A model generated the notes under the pieces. It made no database searches. It had not been told where the DNA came from and saw only the letters and a program-made list of their open reading frames with translations. The translations under genes were made by a program, and so were the position numbers. From the NCBI GenBank assembly GCA_022749755.1, contig CM040444.1, positions 9,048,774 to 9,112,773 on the forward strand: 64,000 nucleotides of DNA, written 5' to 3'. Of the stretch, positions 50,109 through 61,924 are shown in pieces (position 1 is the first letter of the stretch; the number at the start of each line of letters is the position of its first letter). The stretch is from Azadirachta indica. Its lineage: Eukaryota > Streptophyta > Magnoliopsida > Sapindales > Meliaceae.

Positions 50109-50360
50109 ATATATATATATATATATATATATATAAGGGTAGGATCAACAGCCCATTTTTTTTACACAAAATCTTATATCAATTATAAATTGTTAGATAT
50201 AGGCACATTTAATGGTTGAGATTAATTATACATTAATTATATGGTCAGATACAATCTCAACCGTTGGATATGCCTATATTTAATAGTTTATAATTGATGT
50301 AAGATTTTGTATAAAAAAAAAAGATTGCTGATCCTGCTCCATATATATATATATATATAT
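50109..50360. mobile_element. MITE inserted in a (TA)n repeat
   Basis: The core 50136-50340 is a long inverted repeat. 'aggatcaacagccc' then 'acacaaaatcttatatcaatt' and 'ggcacatttaatggttgagatt' on the left match the reverse complement of the right half over about 95 bp each, with a short AT-rich centre near 50235. Both sides are pure TA runs (50110-50135, 50341-50360). Elements that insert into TA microsatellites are known in plants (Micron-like); no transposase is encoded. Confidence 0.75.
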
Positions 50361-51540
50361 ACATACATCTGACTTAATTTTTTCTCCTTTATATTATTAA
50401 TTAATAATCAAATGTGTACTAATTTGACCAAATTAAAAGCAACTCAAAAAAGGGCTTCTTGTATTGTCAAGTTAAGTCTTAAGAGTTGCCCAAAGTTGAG
50501 AATGTTCTAAGGTTGAACCTTAGAGCTCCCACCTTGTGTTTAAATTGCAGTCTTAAAAGTTTTTATATACCTATTTAAAAATTTTAATTAATTACATATC
50601 TTAATAGAATAATAAAATTTTTATTCTTAAACTTTAATAGAATAACAAAAAAATATTATCTTATTAATATTTACAATTTAATCCCCATTAGCTATAATCC
50701 TCCTATAGTCTTTTACTTTCTTAAAACCATCATATTAGTAGGGACTGAAATGTTAAAATTAAGAAAATAGTAAAATCGTTTGTTATTTATTTAATGTTTA
50801 GGGATGAAAATAATGTCATCCCATATCTTTTATTTTAGAAAAAACTCCTTCTATCCCACAAAATAAGTTTAAGATATTAGCATTGACTTGAATTTGATTT
50901 AATCATATAAATAAAAACCTTGAGGCAAACTTTAATCGTACCCCATATTTCGAGTAGCTAAAAACATTATACTTTGTGATAATATTTTTATATTTGCTAT
51001 CGGCTCCTTTATAATATGTTAATTAATAGTAAAAATGCTTTTTAATAATATTATAAAGGGTTGATTTAATAATAAAATATATACAAAAGATGATATAAAG
51101 TTAAATGTTAATATTGATTTTTATAAGATATATAAACATTAATCTATGTTTAATTATTAATATGTATAAATATATTAAACTTTATCCTAATATTAATTAA
51201 AGTATTATCAAGAGTTTCTCGAGAGTAGGCACACACATCCAAGATTATAAATGTACAAGATTATAAATGTATAACTTGGGGATATATATATATATATAAT
51301 ATTGTATTAGTGCTTTTTAAGTATTAATAATTTGGTCAAAATTTATTGGTATAAGTTCTTAAATTATTTATGCTTTTAAGTCTAAAATAAAAATATATTA
51401 TCCCTTTTATTTAATCTAATTAGAGTAAAATTAGAACCTAAATTTGATGGAGTTCAAGTGACATTTTATAAGTAATTTGAATTAAATATTAATTTTGTAG
51501 CAAAGTTTAAATAAACACGTGTATGTAAAAGAGAAAAAGA

Positions 51541-51725
51541 ATTGTAATAACAACAATGATGATGAGTAATGTAAACTGTATTATTGTGCATTGGAAGAGG
51601 GAAAGACTCTTTCTTTTAAGAGAGAGAGGAGACAGAGATAGAGACAGAGAATTGTAATAATGATAATGATGATGAGTAGTGTAAACTGTACCATTGTGTA
51701 TTGGAAGAGGGAAAGACTTTCTGGT
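51541..51725 (+). repeat. Tandem duplication, about 110 bp unit
   Basis: 'attgtaataac' to 'ggaagagggaaagact' at 51541-51612 recurs at 51650-51719 with few changes ('gatgatgagta.tgtaaactgta' in both). Each copy is followed by an AGAG-rich run. Non-coding. Confidence 0.85.
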
Positions 51726-53326
51726 TAGAGAGAGAGAGAGAGAGAGAAAGAGACAAAGGGTGCCGTTTTATGCTAAGCTAATATAAACTGTACAAATTAT
51801 TTTAAGTGTTTTCCCTTTAACCAAAAAAGAAATGAGCAAAAGAGTGAAAGGTGAAGAATAGCACAGCATACGAGTAAAAAAAAACTAGGCCTTGTGCATG
51901 TAGTTGAGAAGTAATTGTTGGGAAAGTATTTGCTGACAAGAATTTCTATCTTTTCCCTTGAGTAATTGGAGAGCGCAATTCTTTTTATTTTGTACTCAGT
52001 TCACCTATTATTTATTATTCTTTTTATTCATCAAAAAATGGATAGCAATATTTTATTATTTTTTATTAAAAATAATAACAGAATTAAAATAAAAGACTCA
52101 TTATTTTTCATTTGTTAACAGTTATGCATAAGAAGATGGGTATAAGTGGTATTTATGAAAAATTGTTTCAGAGAATGGTATTTTACAACAAACTTAATCT
52201 TTATTATCATTTCACTTTTTTAAATTTTGTGTTATTAATTCTTTATTATATTTTGATTGATATTTTTATGGATAGATTTGAAAAAAAAATTATCCTAATA
52301 ATAAACTATCACGTATAATCATGAAATGATTTCTATTGAGTAAGATTAAATATAATAAACGGTTACACAACATATTTTTTTCTTGGGAGAATTTTTGAAT
52401 ATCTTATTTGATATAATATTGGATACTTCATGTTGTTTAATTAATTGAAATGATAAAGGCAATCAAACTTGCATTTAATAAGAAAAAAGAAGACAACAAC
52501 AAAATCTTTCAAAAAGTTGAAGATATATTTATATTTTAAATTAAAAATCTATAATCATTAGATTTTGTTTTTTTTTTGGACTAAAAAGAAAAGTTGAACA
52601 AGACTAAGATGACGTGGCTAGTCTTTTAACCAAAAAAGAAAAAATATTATTCTTGAAAAAAAAATCAAAAGTAGGCTGATGTGATTCTTGCCAACTAAGA
52701 GAAAGCAACAAAGGGAGCAATCAATACCGAAATTCTACCTTCTCCTTCAAGCCGCCACAGATCCTAACTTGAGTTGTTAGAGTTGGAGTCACTTCTCTTG
52801 TAAAGTCGAGTCAACTAACTTATCACATGGATACAAAATTAAAATTGAAAAATTGAAATTTTTAAAGAAATTATCATACCAATAATTGTTTGTGACATCC
52901 CACCACGTATTAACCCCAAAAAAAGTCAACTCATCTAAAAATTGTCCATTTGAAAGCAAATATTTGATTATGCATATTATATTTCATTAAAATAACTATA
53001 AATTATTTTACATAATTAATCACCTTTGAAAAAAGTTGGTTGTAAATTTACTATTTTTTTTTGTTTATTACTTTATATAAGTCTTCAAAATTGAAACTTT
53101 TTATCAATAATATGATCCTTCTCTTTGAAACAACTTAGATATAATAAAAATTAGAAAGAAAAAAAAATTAAGAAATAGTATTATCATTATAGTGTAAAAA
53201 TTAAAATAAATTATAAAATATTCATAAAAATTTCAGTTATAAAATGATGATTTTATCCTTATTTAATAGTAATTATCTAAAAAATTATTTTTAACTCTTA
53301 AATAAAAATAATTATTAATAAATATT

Positions 53327-53706
53327 ATTTTATAACACATTAATAATTAAATATTATAAATACATTATAAATAAAAAATATAATAATTATAAATACTATA
53401 TTAAAATATATTTTATTTATATATTAATATATTTATTTGTAATTTATGTTATTTATTTTCTAAAATCAAATAATATTAAGTTGTTATAACAATATTGTAG
53501 TACAATATTTATGGCTATATACAATTATAAGTATTGTACTACGATATATTTTATTTATAAATTAATATTTATTTATGATTTGTTTTATTTATTATATGAT
53601 ATCCAATTAATATTGAATTATTAATATCTTGTAAAACAAATAAATTTATATTTTATTTATAATAGGTTAATAAATATTTAATTATTAATGTGTTATAAAA
53701 TAAAAC
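53327..53706 (-). mobile_element. MITE-like element, copy 2
   Basis: About 380 bp bounded by inverted ends: 'ttttataacacattaataatt' at 53327 and its complement 'aattattaatgtgttataaaa' ending at 53702. The centre is AT-rich and largely self-complementary. It matches 34881-35265 in reverse complement. No coding capacity. Confidence 0.65.
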
Positions 53707-54476
53707 TTATTATTATTTTAATATTTATTTTTGGTTAAGAGTTACATAATAATTTTTTATACTATAAGTTTTAGATAAAACTATAATTGTTATTTTATAA
53801 TAAATTGAGATTTATATATATATATTTGAAATTAATAAAATTAATCAGACTAATTAATCAAATCTTCAGGACTGTATTAATCCTTATTATTTAAATACTA
53901 GACTTATCTATATTGATGAAATTCTTTGAAAATGACAAAGTCACCTTTCTTTTCTAAAAGAGAAACAACCAATATTGTTTATATGTTAAATATAAATTAA
54001 AAGGAGAACAAAGAAGAAAAAAATTAGTACATCCTCGTAACAAAAATATTTCAATCATTACTTACATAAAATAAAAATTGAAAAGAAAAAAGATAGCACA
54101 CAATCATAGAATAGAAAGTAAAATGGATTACAAAAAAAAAAAACAATCATAGGATAGAAAGTAAAATGGGTTACGATAAAGACTACTTTGTAATGAACAA
54201 TAAAACGCTATTCTTCTTTTGACCTTAATGAAATATTACATGCCCAAAATTTTTTAATTTTGCCATGTTTTAGCTGACAAGAAAATTCATTAATTTCAGC
54301 GGGATATAAATTCTAAGCACATCATCTAGTTTTTAAGAAACACATGGATACAATTTTAATTAAACAATTTCTTAACCATTGATTATATTTAATTTCATTA
54401 AATTAAAATAGAATTTTGTATATACGATGGTTGTCACCTTAATATATCATGATATTCTTAGGTGTGTCCTAATTGT

Positions 54477-55055
54477 TCAACCTACTAGCTTTGAAGCAAC
54501 TCTTTCATGTTGTGGAACATACACCTCCATTTTGTTCACCAAATCTTTTGCATTAGAGGCACCTACTATGACATGGCAAGCATTGAGGCTAATGAAGCCT
54601 TCCTCTACTGCTTTATCAATGAATGACAATAACGAGTTGTAATATCCATCTACATTCAATAATCCCATCGGCTTATCATAGATGCCAAGTTGAGCCCAGA
54701 TTATGACTTGTAGCAACTCTTCAAGAGTGCCATAAACACCAGGAAGGGCAATAAAAGCATCAAAGTGTCTAGCCATTTCCGCCTTCCCGTCATTAGCTTT
54801 ACATCCCCTACTGTTTCTCCAGTTATCTCCTTAGACATCAGTGTTTTGGGAATAACTCCAATGACCATCATAAACAGTTTGAAAGATCATACCCATGAAA
54901 TCAATATTTCCGCCTCCATAAACAAGATCAATATTTCTTGTAATGGTTCAATGTCAAGTTCAATAGTAGCATCTTCATAACTAGTCCTATTTCTAGGACC
55001 GCTGCCACAAAACATACAAATTCTCTAAAATTTTGATAGCTTGATTTCCATTCTA
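54477..55055 (-). pseudogene. LOG cytokinin-activating enzyme, full-length but broken copy
   Basis: Starts at about 55055 with MEIKLSKF, stop, then CMFCGSGPRNRTSYEDATIE. After a frameshift it reads [18 protein letters not shown], and after another [20 protein letters not shown]. It then stays open for the C-terminal half (54776-54477): [60 protein letters not shown] and a tail to RVASKLVG. The active-site motif PGGYGTxEE reads PGVYGTLEE, with Gly replaced by Val. No introns interrupt it over its whole length, although plant LOG genes have several, so it is most simply an old retrocopy. The C-terminus is a little short. Homologous to 32445-32732 including 90 bp of upstream flank. Confidence 0.88.
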
Positions 55056-55617
55056 ATGCAATATGCATATTACAATAATTTATCCTCAAGTTAAACAACA
55101 TCGTCGTCATATATAAACAACTATCAATTAATAATATAACTAGCAAATAACAACATTAACAACATAACAATATAATGATAATCCATAAACAACTAACGAC
55201 ATAAATTCAAATCTCAATTCTTTTAAGTAACAAATAGCAACATAAAAAAAATCATAATTTATTATTTTGATTTGTAATTTAATTTTCAATATTATGCAAA
55301 TTAGTTCACCATGCATGTGTTGCAAATCAATTAAGGAATATATTCATTTAATTATATATTCCAGATAGAACTGATAGTACAAGAAAAGATGAATTTGTAA
55401 TTTGCTAAATTAAAAATGGTAGGGATCAATGTCAGCATACCTGATTACATATAGAAAAGTATATATGAAACGTATGATTATGAAAGTGCATTAATTGATA
55501 TATTTTTAAACTCACAAAATACTACATATGTATATTTTCGTCATTGCAACATATTTGAAAGCACTACATCTTAACAATATAATAATAAATTCATTAAATT
55601 ATTCATAATTACTTTAT

Positions 55618-57855
55618 TTTATCTAAAGAAGTACATCCAACCAATATAATATTAAAATAATTAAATTAGATTACTTAAATACATGCTTATAAAGTAAAAA
55701 TTTTTAAAACAAAAAATTAAATTATTTTAGTTAATAAAATTGACATACTAAATAATTAGTAATTACTTGAATCACGTGGCACAACAATAAAAAGAATTTT
55801 TGGGCAGTAATATGAAGGAGTAAGAGAGTAATTAAGGTAAAATTAATTAGCTCACCCTTCTCCTTCCTTTCCTCTTCTGCAACCTGACAACAACATTTCT
55901 TCTCCATTTTACTAGAGATGCAAATTTATTCCATCTCAGCATGATTTCCTTTTTTCGTCTCTCTTTTTTATTTCTTTTTTACAAATAACAGCAGATTTCC
56001 ATCTAAATATAGATGTGTGGTGGTATAGTTTCATCTGATGGATTATATCTACTTTATGATGGCTTATTTTCACCCAGATCTAAATATGTGGTAATTGTGT
56101 ATTTTTTTGTCTGTTTATAAATTTGTAGTAATGTTTTCCGTTAAATCTGCAAGATTAATGAGATACGGTGACAGATTTGGTGAGTTTATATTTTAGATCT
56201 GGGAGATTCTTTACTATAACAAATATGTTATGAGAGATTTGTTGCAGTCTCAATCAGAAAGATCACCTCAAAGAAGAGTTAGTAGAAGAATGGAGTTATG
56301 GAAAATGTTTAAGAAAAGTTCTAGCCTAAAATGGTTTTCTTGAGATTTAAAATTTCTCATCTTATTAGTATACTTAAAAAACATTAGCTGAAAAAATGTT
56401 ATTTCATTTTCTTCTTATTCTTTAAAAGTTTTAAGACCTAATTGGTTATTGGTTGTAATTAATCTCTATAGTGTATGTGCTTATATGGGTGTAAATCTAC
56501 ATATTGTACTACTTTTTTATATGAAATAAAAGTTTATGTTGTGTTTGTTTATAAAAAAAAAAAAAGACACAGGAATTAAGGTGTTGAAGGAAGTGAGAGG
56601 ATTCTGAGCCGCTAGAAAATAGGGGTATTATCACTTTCTTCCCTTGAGGTATCATATTATCACTTACATAGGCAAAATTCAAAAATAGGCACACAACTCC
56701 CCTGAACTCTTGACTTGTCAATTGACTTTAACATATTTAATGTAATTGCTTTTCTATCCTTCTAAAACATTTAAAGCAAATTACTTTTATTGTCTAACGT
56801 AAATTACTTATCCATTTTTTTTTTTTACGTAAGTTACTTATATTTGTTTAGCATAAATTACTTTTCCTTTCTTTTCCACTTGCGTCTTCTATTTTTTACC
56901 CAACAAATCTCAATATCGATTCCCACATCTACCACACCACCATACCTCATACCTCACTTTCAATTTTTTTTTACACAAAAAACTTAAATACATCAACATA
57001 CAAATTATTGTCATATAATTTTAATTTAAATTCAAGCAAATTAATTATTAAAAACAAATTAACTCTTCCTCCTCGCCTCTAACTATCCCACAACTCCTCC
57101 GATCATAACCCTCCACCATCACTCACCACACCTTCTCCTACCATATCCACCACCTCCACCCACCACACTCTCTCAGATCGTATCGATCACCACTACCTCC
57201 ATATGCAACACTCAGCACTCTAACCAAACCCACCACCACCATCCACCACTCCTTTAACCATACCATTACTTACCACTACCACTCTTCATCGGCCTTCAAC
57301 AGAATGCCTTCTACATTATTCTCTTTTGTTCCCTTTTTCGTCTAAGTTTTGGTGTGGCCGGTTATTCGAATTTTTCTGTTCAGGAAATGAGTTGTTGGGA
57401 TGGAGATGGAGATGGGTTGTGTTCTTGTTCTGTAGAGGGTTCTGCAGAGAAGGAAGAAAGACAAGTAAGGATAAGGATAACTTGCGTATGCACGTGAATA
57501 TGCACTTCATGGGGCTAAAAAGTAGAAAAAGTAAAAGCATAATAATTCGTTTTCTTTATTTTTTTAATGTTGTAATCAAGTAAAAAGACATTTATATTTA
57601 AGACTATTTGACTATGATCAATAAGATTCCATAAAATAATCACTTACTGTGTAAGTGTTTTCAGCTCATTTATATGGTAGTGACATTTTGTTTTTAATTT
57701 GTTCGTTAAAAGACTAAAATACCTTTTCTTTTATTAAGTCAGCTAACGGTGTGAAAAGTCTAGGGAAAGTGTTTACCTATTTTTCAATTTCACCCATCTA
57801 AGTGATAATACGAGATATTTCAGAGAAGAAAACTGATAATCTCCCCTAGAAAATA
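55618..57855 (+). repeat. Segmental duplication, copy 1 (contains MULE-1)
   Basis: Collinear with 61925-64000 at a nearly constant offset of about 6.3 kb, so there are few indels. Shared landmarks: 'gcttataaagt.aaaatttttaaaac', 'agagagtaattaag', 'ctactataacaaatatgtt', 'agaaagatcacctcaaag', the MULE-1 insertion with its TAGAAAATA flank, and 'ccataccattac'. Roughly 90 percent identical by eye. No gene was recognised in 55861-56600. Confidence 0.85.
56622..57846. mobile_element. MULE-1: Mutator-like non-autonomous element
   Basis: 1225 bp. The ends are inverted repeats of roughly 90-130 bp: left 'ggggtattatcactttctt' to 'attcaaaaataggcacac', right (reverse complement) 'ggggagattatcagttttctt' to 'attgaaaaataggtaaac'. 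The 9 bases outside each end are identical, TAGAAAATA at 56613-56621 and 57847-57855, the diagnostic Mutator target duplication. The interior has a C-rich strand with 'ccaccaccatccaccact' phrases (57080-57300) and open frames on both strands at 57316-57583, none matching a known protein. It may hold a captured host fragment. Confidence 0.85.
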
Positions 57856-57859
57856 AAGG

Positions 57860-59560
57860 TAAGCGGAGTGGTTTTAGGTTTATATATATATAAATATTAT
57901 TAACATTAAGGTCCCTATAATATTTAAAAACAAGCTATTTTGTTGAATATCATTTATGTATGATAGTTAACACCTTATTCTCAAAAAATAGAAGAGTGAC
58001 TATTTCTCCCTAAGCATACTTTTGTATGTATTTAAAATTAGTGTAATAATACACATTTAAAACCAATTATATATTGTAATAAAATAACGATTATATTCTT
58101 ACTAGTAATAGTTATTATATAAAAATTATTATTAAATCTTTAAAATTTAATAAAATATAATATATTTATAAAAGTATATTAATAAAACAAGCATAATATT
58201 ATTTTATAACTCATTAATATAAATTTTATTAATATTATTATTTTATAGTTCATTAACATAAATTTATTTTTATACTTTTATAAGTTCACAAAAAGAATAT
58301 AATACAATAATTTATAATTATGCAAGTATAATCTTATTTAAATACCTCTATCCAATACAATATGATAGGATGTTATTATATTATTTTAATATTTTAAAAC
58401 AAAATATACAATAAAATGATATAATAATATCACGTAACTTTTTTTGAATATTACATATACAAACTACTAATATTATATTAAAAATCAGTCAAACATTTTT
58501 TATGGAGTTACATATGGCACCTGAGTGGCCATAGTATCACATAACTTGAAAGCAAATAATTGTTAAAACTGATTTGTTTGTTCGGCAACTAAGTTAGTGA
58601 TAACAGTGATAAGAGACTGGGAAAAATATGTGGACCTATATTCTACTTTCAGAAATAATAGAAACTAGTTAGATAATTTCATTTCATTATATTCCAGCAT
58701 CCCTTTCCTCTTCCCTGTCCTCTTCCCTGATATAGTTAATAATTCTTTTTCTAATTGCTCTCCACTCACACTTTTTTCTGTCTACATATTTTACCCTTTG
58801 TGCAAACACACACACAGTTAGGGCTAGTTTGAAATTACTTTGAATTTAAAATAATCTACTTCTGGTATATTTTAAAAAAAAAATCAACTTTAAAAAGAAT
58901 TAATTTAGTGTTCGGTAAATTTTATATCCAAAAATGATGTAAATTTAAAAAGCAATTTTGTCCATTTGCTAAATTTTGTTGTTAAAATATTGTAATAATA
59001 TAAATAACTAAAATAAACATATAACATTTATTTGTCAACATATATGTAATACTTAATTTATAACAAAAAAATAATTGTTTTTATTATTGAATAATATATT
59101 TGTCAACATTATTGAAACAAACTTGATAATGGTTGTGCAACAATACTAATTGAAACATGATACTCTATTTTAAAAAAATACAACAATACCTATAATAAAA
59201 TATATAAAAAATTGTTTAAATACTTAAATCTTATTTAAAAACATTTTTGAATTTATATAATTTGTATAAAGATATATATGAAATTACACATGCAGATAAA
59301 ATAAATTTTAAAAAATAAATTTTTTAAAAATAAGAAAAATCCTGCTTTTCAAAATTTACATCGAATATTAAAATAGATTTTGACAGTTGAAAAATATAAA
59401 CTTGCAATAGCAATCCAAACGGTTAGTAGAGTCTCGTTTTTCAAAGTCGTCTCAAACAACACACTCTTCACCTAAACGAAAACCCGTGTCACATTTTTCT
59501 TCTTTAATTTAACTATCAAACATCACTCACTTTCTCTTCTTTGAACTATCCAAAAGAAAC
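57860..59560. other. AT-rich intergenic DNA, no gene seen
   Basis: Includes short inverted and AT-rich repeats ('tttataactcattaatata' and similar near 58200-58270), no coding sequence, and a pyrimidine-rich patch at 58700-58830 that may belong to the old upstream region of the DUF620 copy. Confidence 0.5.
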
Positions 59561-59567
59561 CACATAA

Positions 59568-61348
59568 ATGGAGAAGAAAAACCTTCTTCTCGGCCCTTAA
59601 TGAAGAAGTAGTCGGCGGACTCTCCCTGTCACATTCTCGCGCCATCAGCCTGGCCCGATCCATGTCACGTATGTCATCAATCCTTTGGAGAAGAAAGAAC
59701 TGGAGTTCACACCGCTACGTGGCGGCCTCCGAGCCGATTTGAGATCCGGGAGTATGAGCCCCGTAGTGGGGGAGGCTCTGGCGCCGTTAATGGAGGGTCC
59801 AGATCCGGATGGGGTTGAACTCGGTGAGTCTAAGCGGACCGGCTCGGGTTTAGGCAACTGGGTTAAAGGATAGTTATCGTAGGTGTCGTCGATTACTGCT
59901 ATGGCTTATAAGAGGTCCGATCTGAGGCTGTTGCTTGGTGTCATGGGTGTACCATTGGCCTCGGTGCACGTAGGCAACAACGGCCCTATGCCTCACTTGA
60001 ACATCAAAGAGACTTCCATTGTTGTCTTCTGCCTCTTTTGTACAATTTTTTTCCCTCTTCTTTTGGGGATTTCACTTCAAGATTTGTGCGCAATCCTATG
60101 ATCTTTGGGCGGAAACAGCTTCCAGATTCTTTACCTCTTATTGTTTCTTTTGACAAATATATGAGTCTTTCGTTTTTTTTTTTCTTTCCCTACCAAGTAT
60201 ATATTGGCCGATTCTTTTAGGAGTAAATTTAGTAAAAATCTTTCTTGAAAACTACGAAATTTTTCTTGTTTTTGGATTTTTGTTAACTTGATTAAATTTT
60301 ATTGTTATAGGAAACTTCCTCGGCTCAGTACATTTTGCAACAATACACGGCCCCCCTCTAGTGGGCAGAAGTTATACAACTCTATTAAAAATGCTTATGC
60401 CACGGGAAAGATTAAGATGGTAGCCCTAGAGTACTAGGACAGCTAAGAATAAGAATGCTTGTAGATGTGCGAAGTTAGGTAGATTTGTGCTTTATCAGAT
60501 GAATTCAAATATGTGATATGTTGAACTTGCAGTTGGAGGTAGTAAGGTTCATGTTGGCTGTAATGGAAAGCTTGTTTAGAGGCACACACCTTAGGGTGGT
60601 GCCCATATTGCTAAAGGGCCGATAAGACCATTGTTTCGAGCACTTCAGGCAAAGTTTTGTGTGTTAATTTTATAACTCGAAATTAGCTAATTGATATTTT
60701 ATGAGATATTTGCTTACTTTCAGATGTATATAGTTGGTTAATTTGTTTCAGGGTCTTGATCCAAAGATAACAGGTAGTATGTTCACTGTGAAAGGGGTAT
60801 AGGGGAAAAGCAGTGGTGAGGATTGCTTCATTCTTAAGCTTTGTGCTGATCTTCTGAAGGCTAGGAGTGAAGATCCTGCAGAGATTATTAGGCATGTCTT
60901 AATTGGGTACTTCAGGAAAAGACTAGACTTCTTGGTCAAGTGGAGGAGTCCCATCTTACCCGCATCCAGTCCAATGGGAGTGATATAGTTTATTGGGAAA
61001 CCATAATCAGTTCATTCCTTAATGTTTACAAACCAGTTGAAATCATGATTGCATACTCTGGCTGTTTTGTGGGGACACTTTTAGGTTTGGTGAGGTCGTA
61101 ATGAGCCATACAAAAATGAAGATGGAAGGCTTGGACTATTGAAGAAGTTGCGTTTAATGTTCCAGGACTCTCAATTAATTGTTTTATCCCTTTACTGATT
61201 TAAGGTCAGTATCCGTAAGTAAGGCTTGTGAACTCTCACAGGATGAAAAGGGAATAAGTGCAATTGCATAGTAGCACATGGGGCTAAAGTTGCTACACTG
61301 GAGAAAGCACATGATAATAGCATTGATAGCATGACATGGAAGATATAA
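59568..61348 (+). pseudogene. DUF620 family protein, near full-length but broken
   Basis: Exon 1 (59568-60020): ATG with MEKK, a frameshift, TFFSALNEEVVGGLSLSHSR, another frameshift, ELEFTPLRGGL, LAPLMEGPDPDGVELGES, GSGLGNWVKG, stop, then AYKRSDLRLLLGVMGVPLAS and PHLNIKETSI. Intron 60021-60310 has GT and TATAG borders. Exon 2 (60311-60648): ETSSAQYILQQYTA, then shifts and stops, VGGSKVHVGCNGKL. The second intron (60649-60751) has a GC donor where the 34-kb copy has GTAAGT. Exon 3: GLDPKITGSMF to LEKAHDNSIDSMTWK near 61346, with several stops. Family members are plant-specific, about 450-500 residues, of unknown function. The retained introns show this is a genomic duplicate, not a retrocopy. 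Confidence 0.88.
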
Positions 61349-61349
61349 G

Positions 61350-61920
61350 TCTAACAAAGGAAGGATGAATTTCTTTCTAATATAGGTGCTAAATTTCCTT
61401 CTTTATATTGGTGATGTGATCCCCCGAATGAGATAAGAGGTTTGCTCCATAAAGACTATATGGGTATTCCAAATTACAAGTTTCATTAAACAGTGTTCTT
61501 TCTCTGGTATTTTCCTGACCTTTAGGATTTTTTACTGTAGTAGCTGGTTGGTGCTAGTGGAAGCTCTTGGTTATTGCTAGAATTCTTTTTGACAACTTTG
61601 AATCATCTAGCTGGTGCAATATGCTTCTTGTTAGTTGGTACACAGCTGAAGCTTTATGCTTGCTTCTTGTTCACTTTTGATTCAATTTGATGCAAAGTCT
61701 ATTGTACCTTGATGGTGTTTTGAAAGTGCTGTAGTTTTGCCCTCTATAAACCAATAATTGAAGTTTGTTTTCAGGAGCAATAAACTCTTCTTTAACAAGC
61801 TCTTATGGATTTGATATTGGCTTTCTTTTCGCTGCACTAATAATTGTTTTGTCTGGCTTTAGATATTTAGATGTGTTTCAGTGTAAAGTGTTATATTAAC
61901 CTTTCATTTTTTGATTGAAT
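61350..61920. other. Old 3' region of the DUF620 copy
   Basis: Less AT-rich than its surroundings; no open frame of note. It probably corresponds to the 3' untranslated region and downstream flank before the second segmental copy begins at 61925. Confidence 0.4.
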
Positions 61921-61924
61921 TGGC

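Larger units (their letters stand above)
49020..53720 (-). repeat. Inverted segmental duplication, right arm
   Basis: Reverse-complement partner of 34881-37420, with the CRF pseudogene, the 'gcattggaagagggaaag' phrase (51590), the 'tctaatgattatagattttt' region (about 52540-52565 on the minus strand) and the MITE at 53327-53706 in mirror order. It is enlarged by a (TA)n-flanked MITE at about 50.1 kb, the tandem duplication at 51.5 kb and other sequence. Confidence 0.7.

Noticed and set aside
57316..57583. Conserved proteins encoded on either strand of MULE-1
   Set aside because: The frames recur at 63.6 kb only because the whole segment is duplicated; the two copies differ by frame-changing indels.
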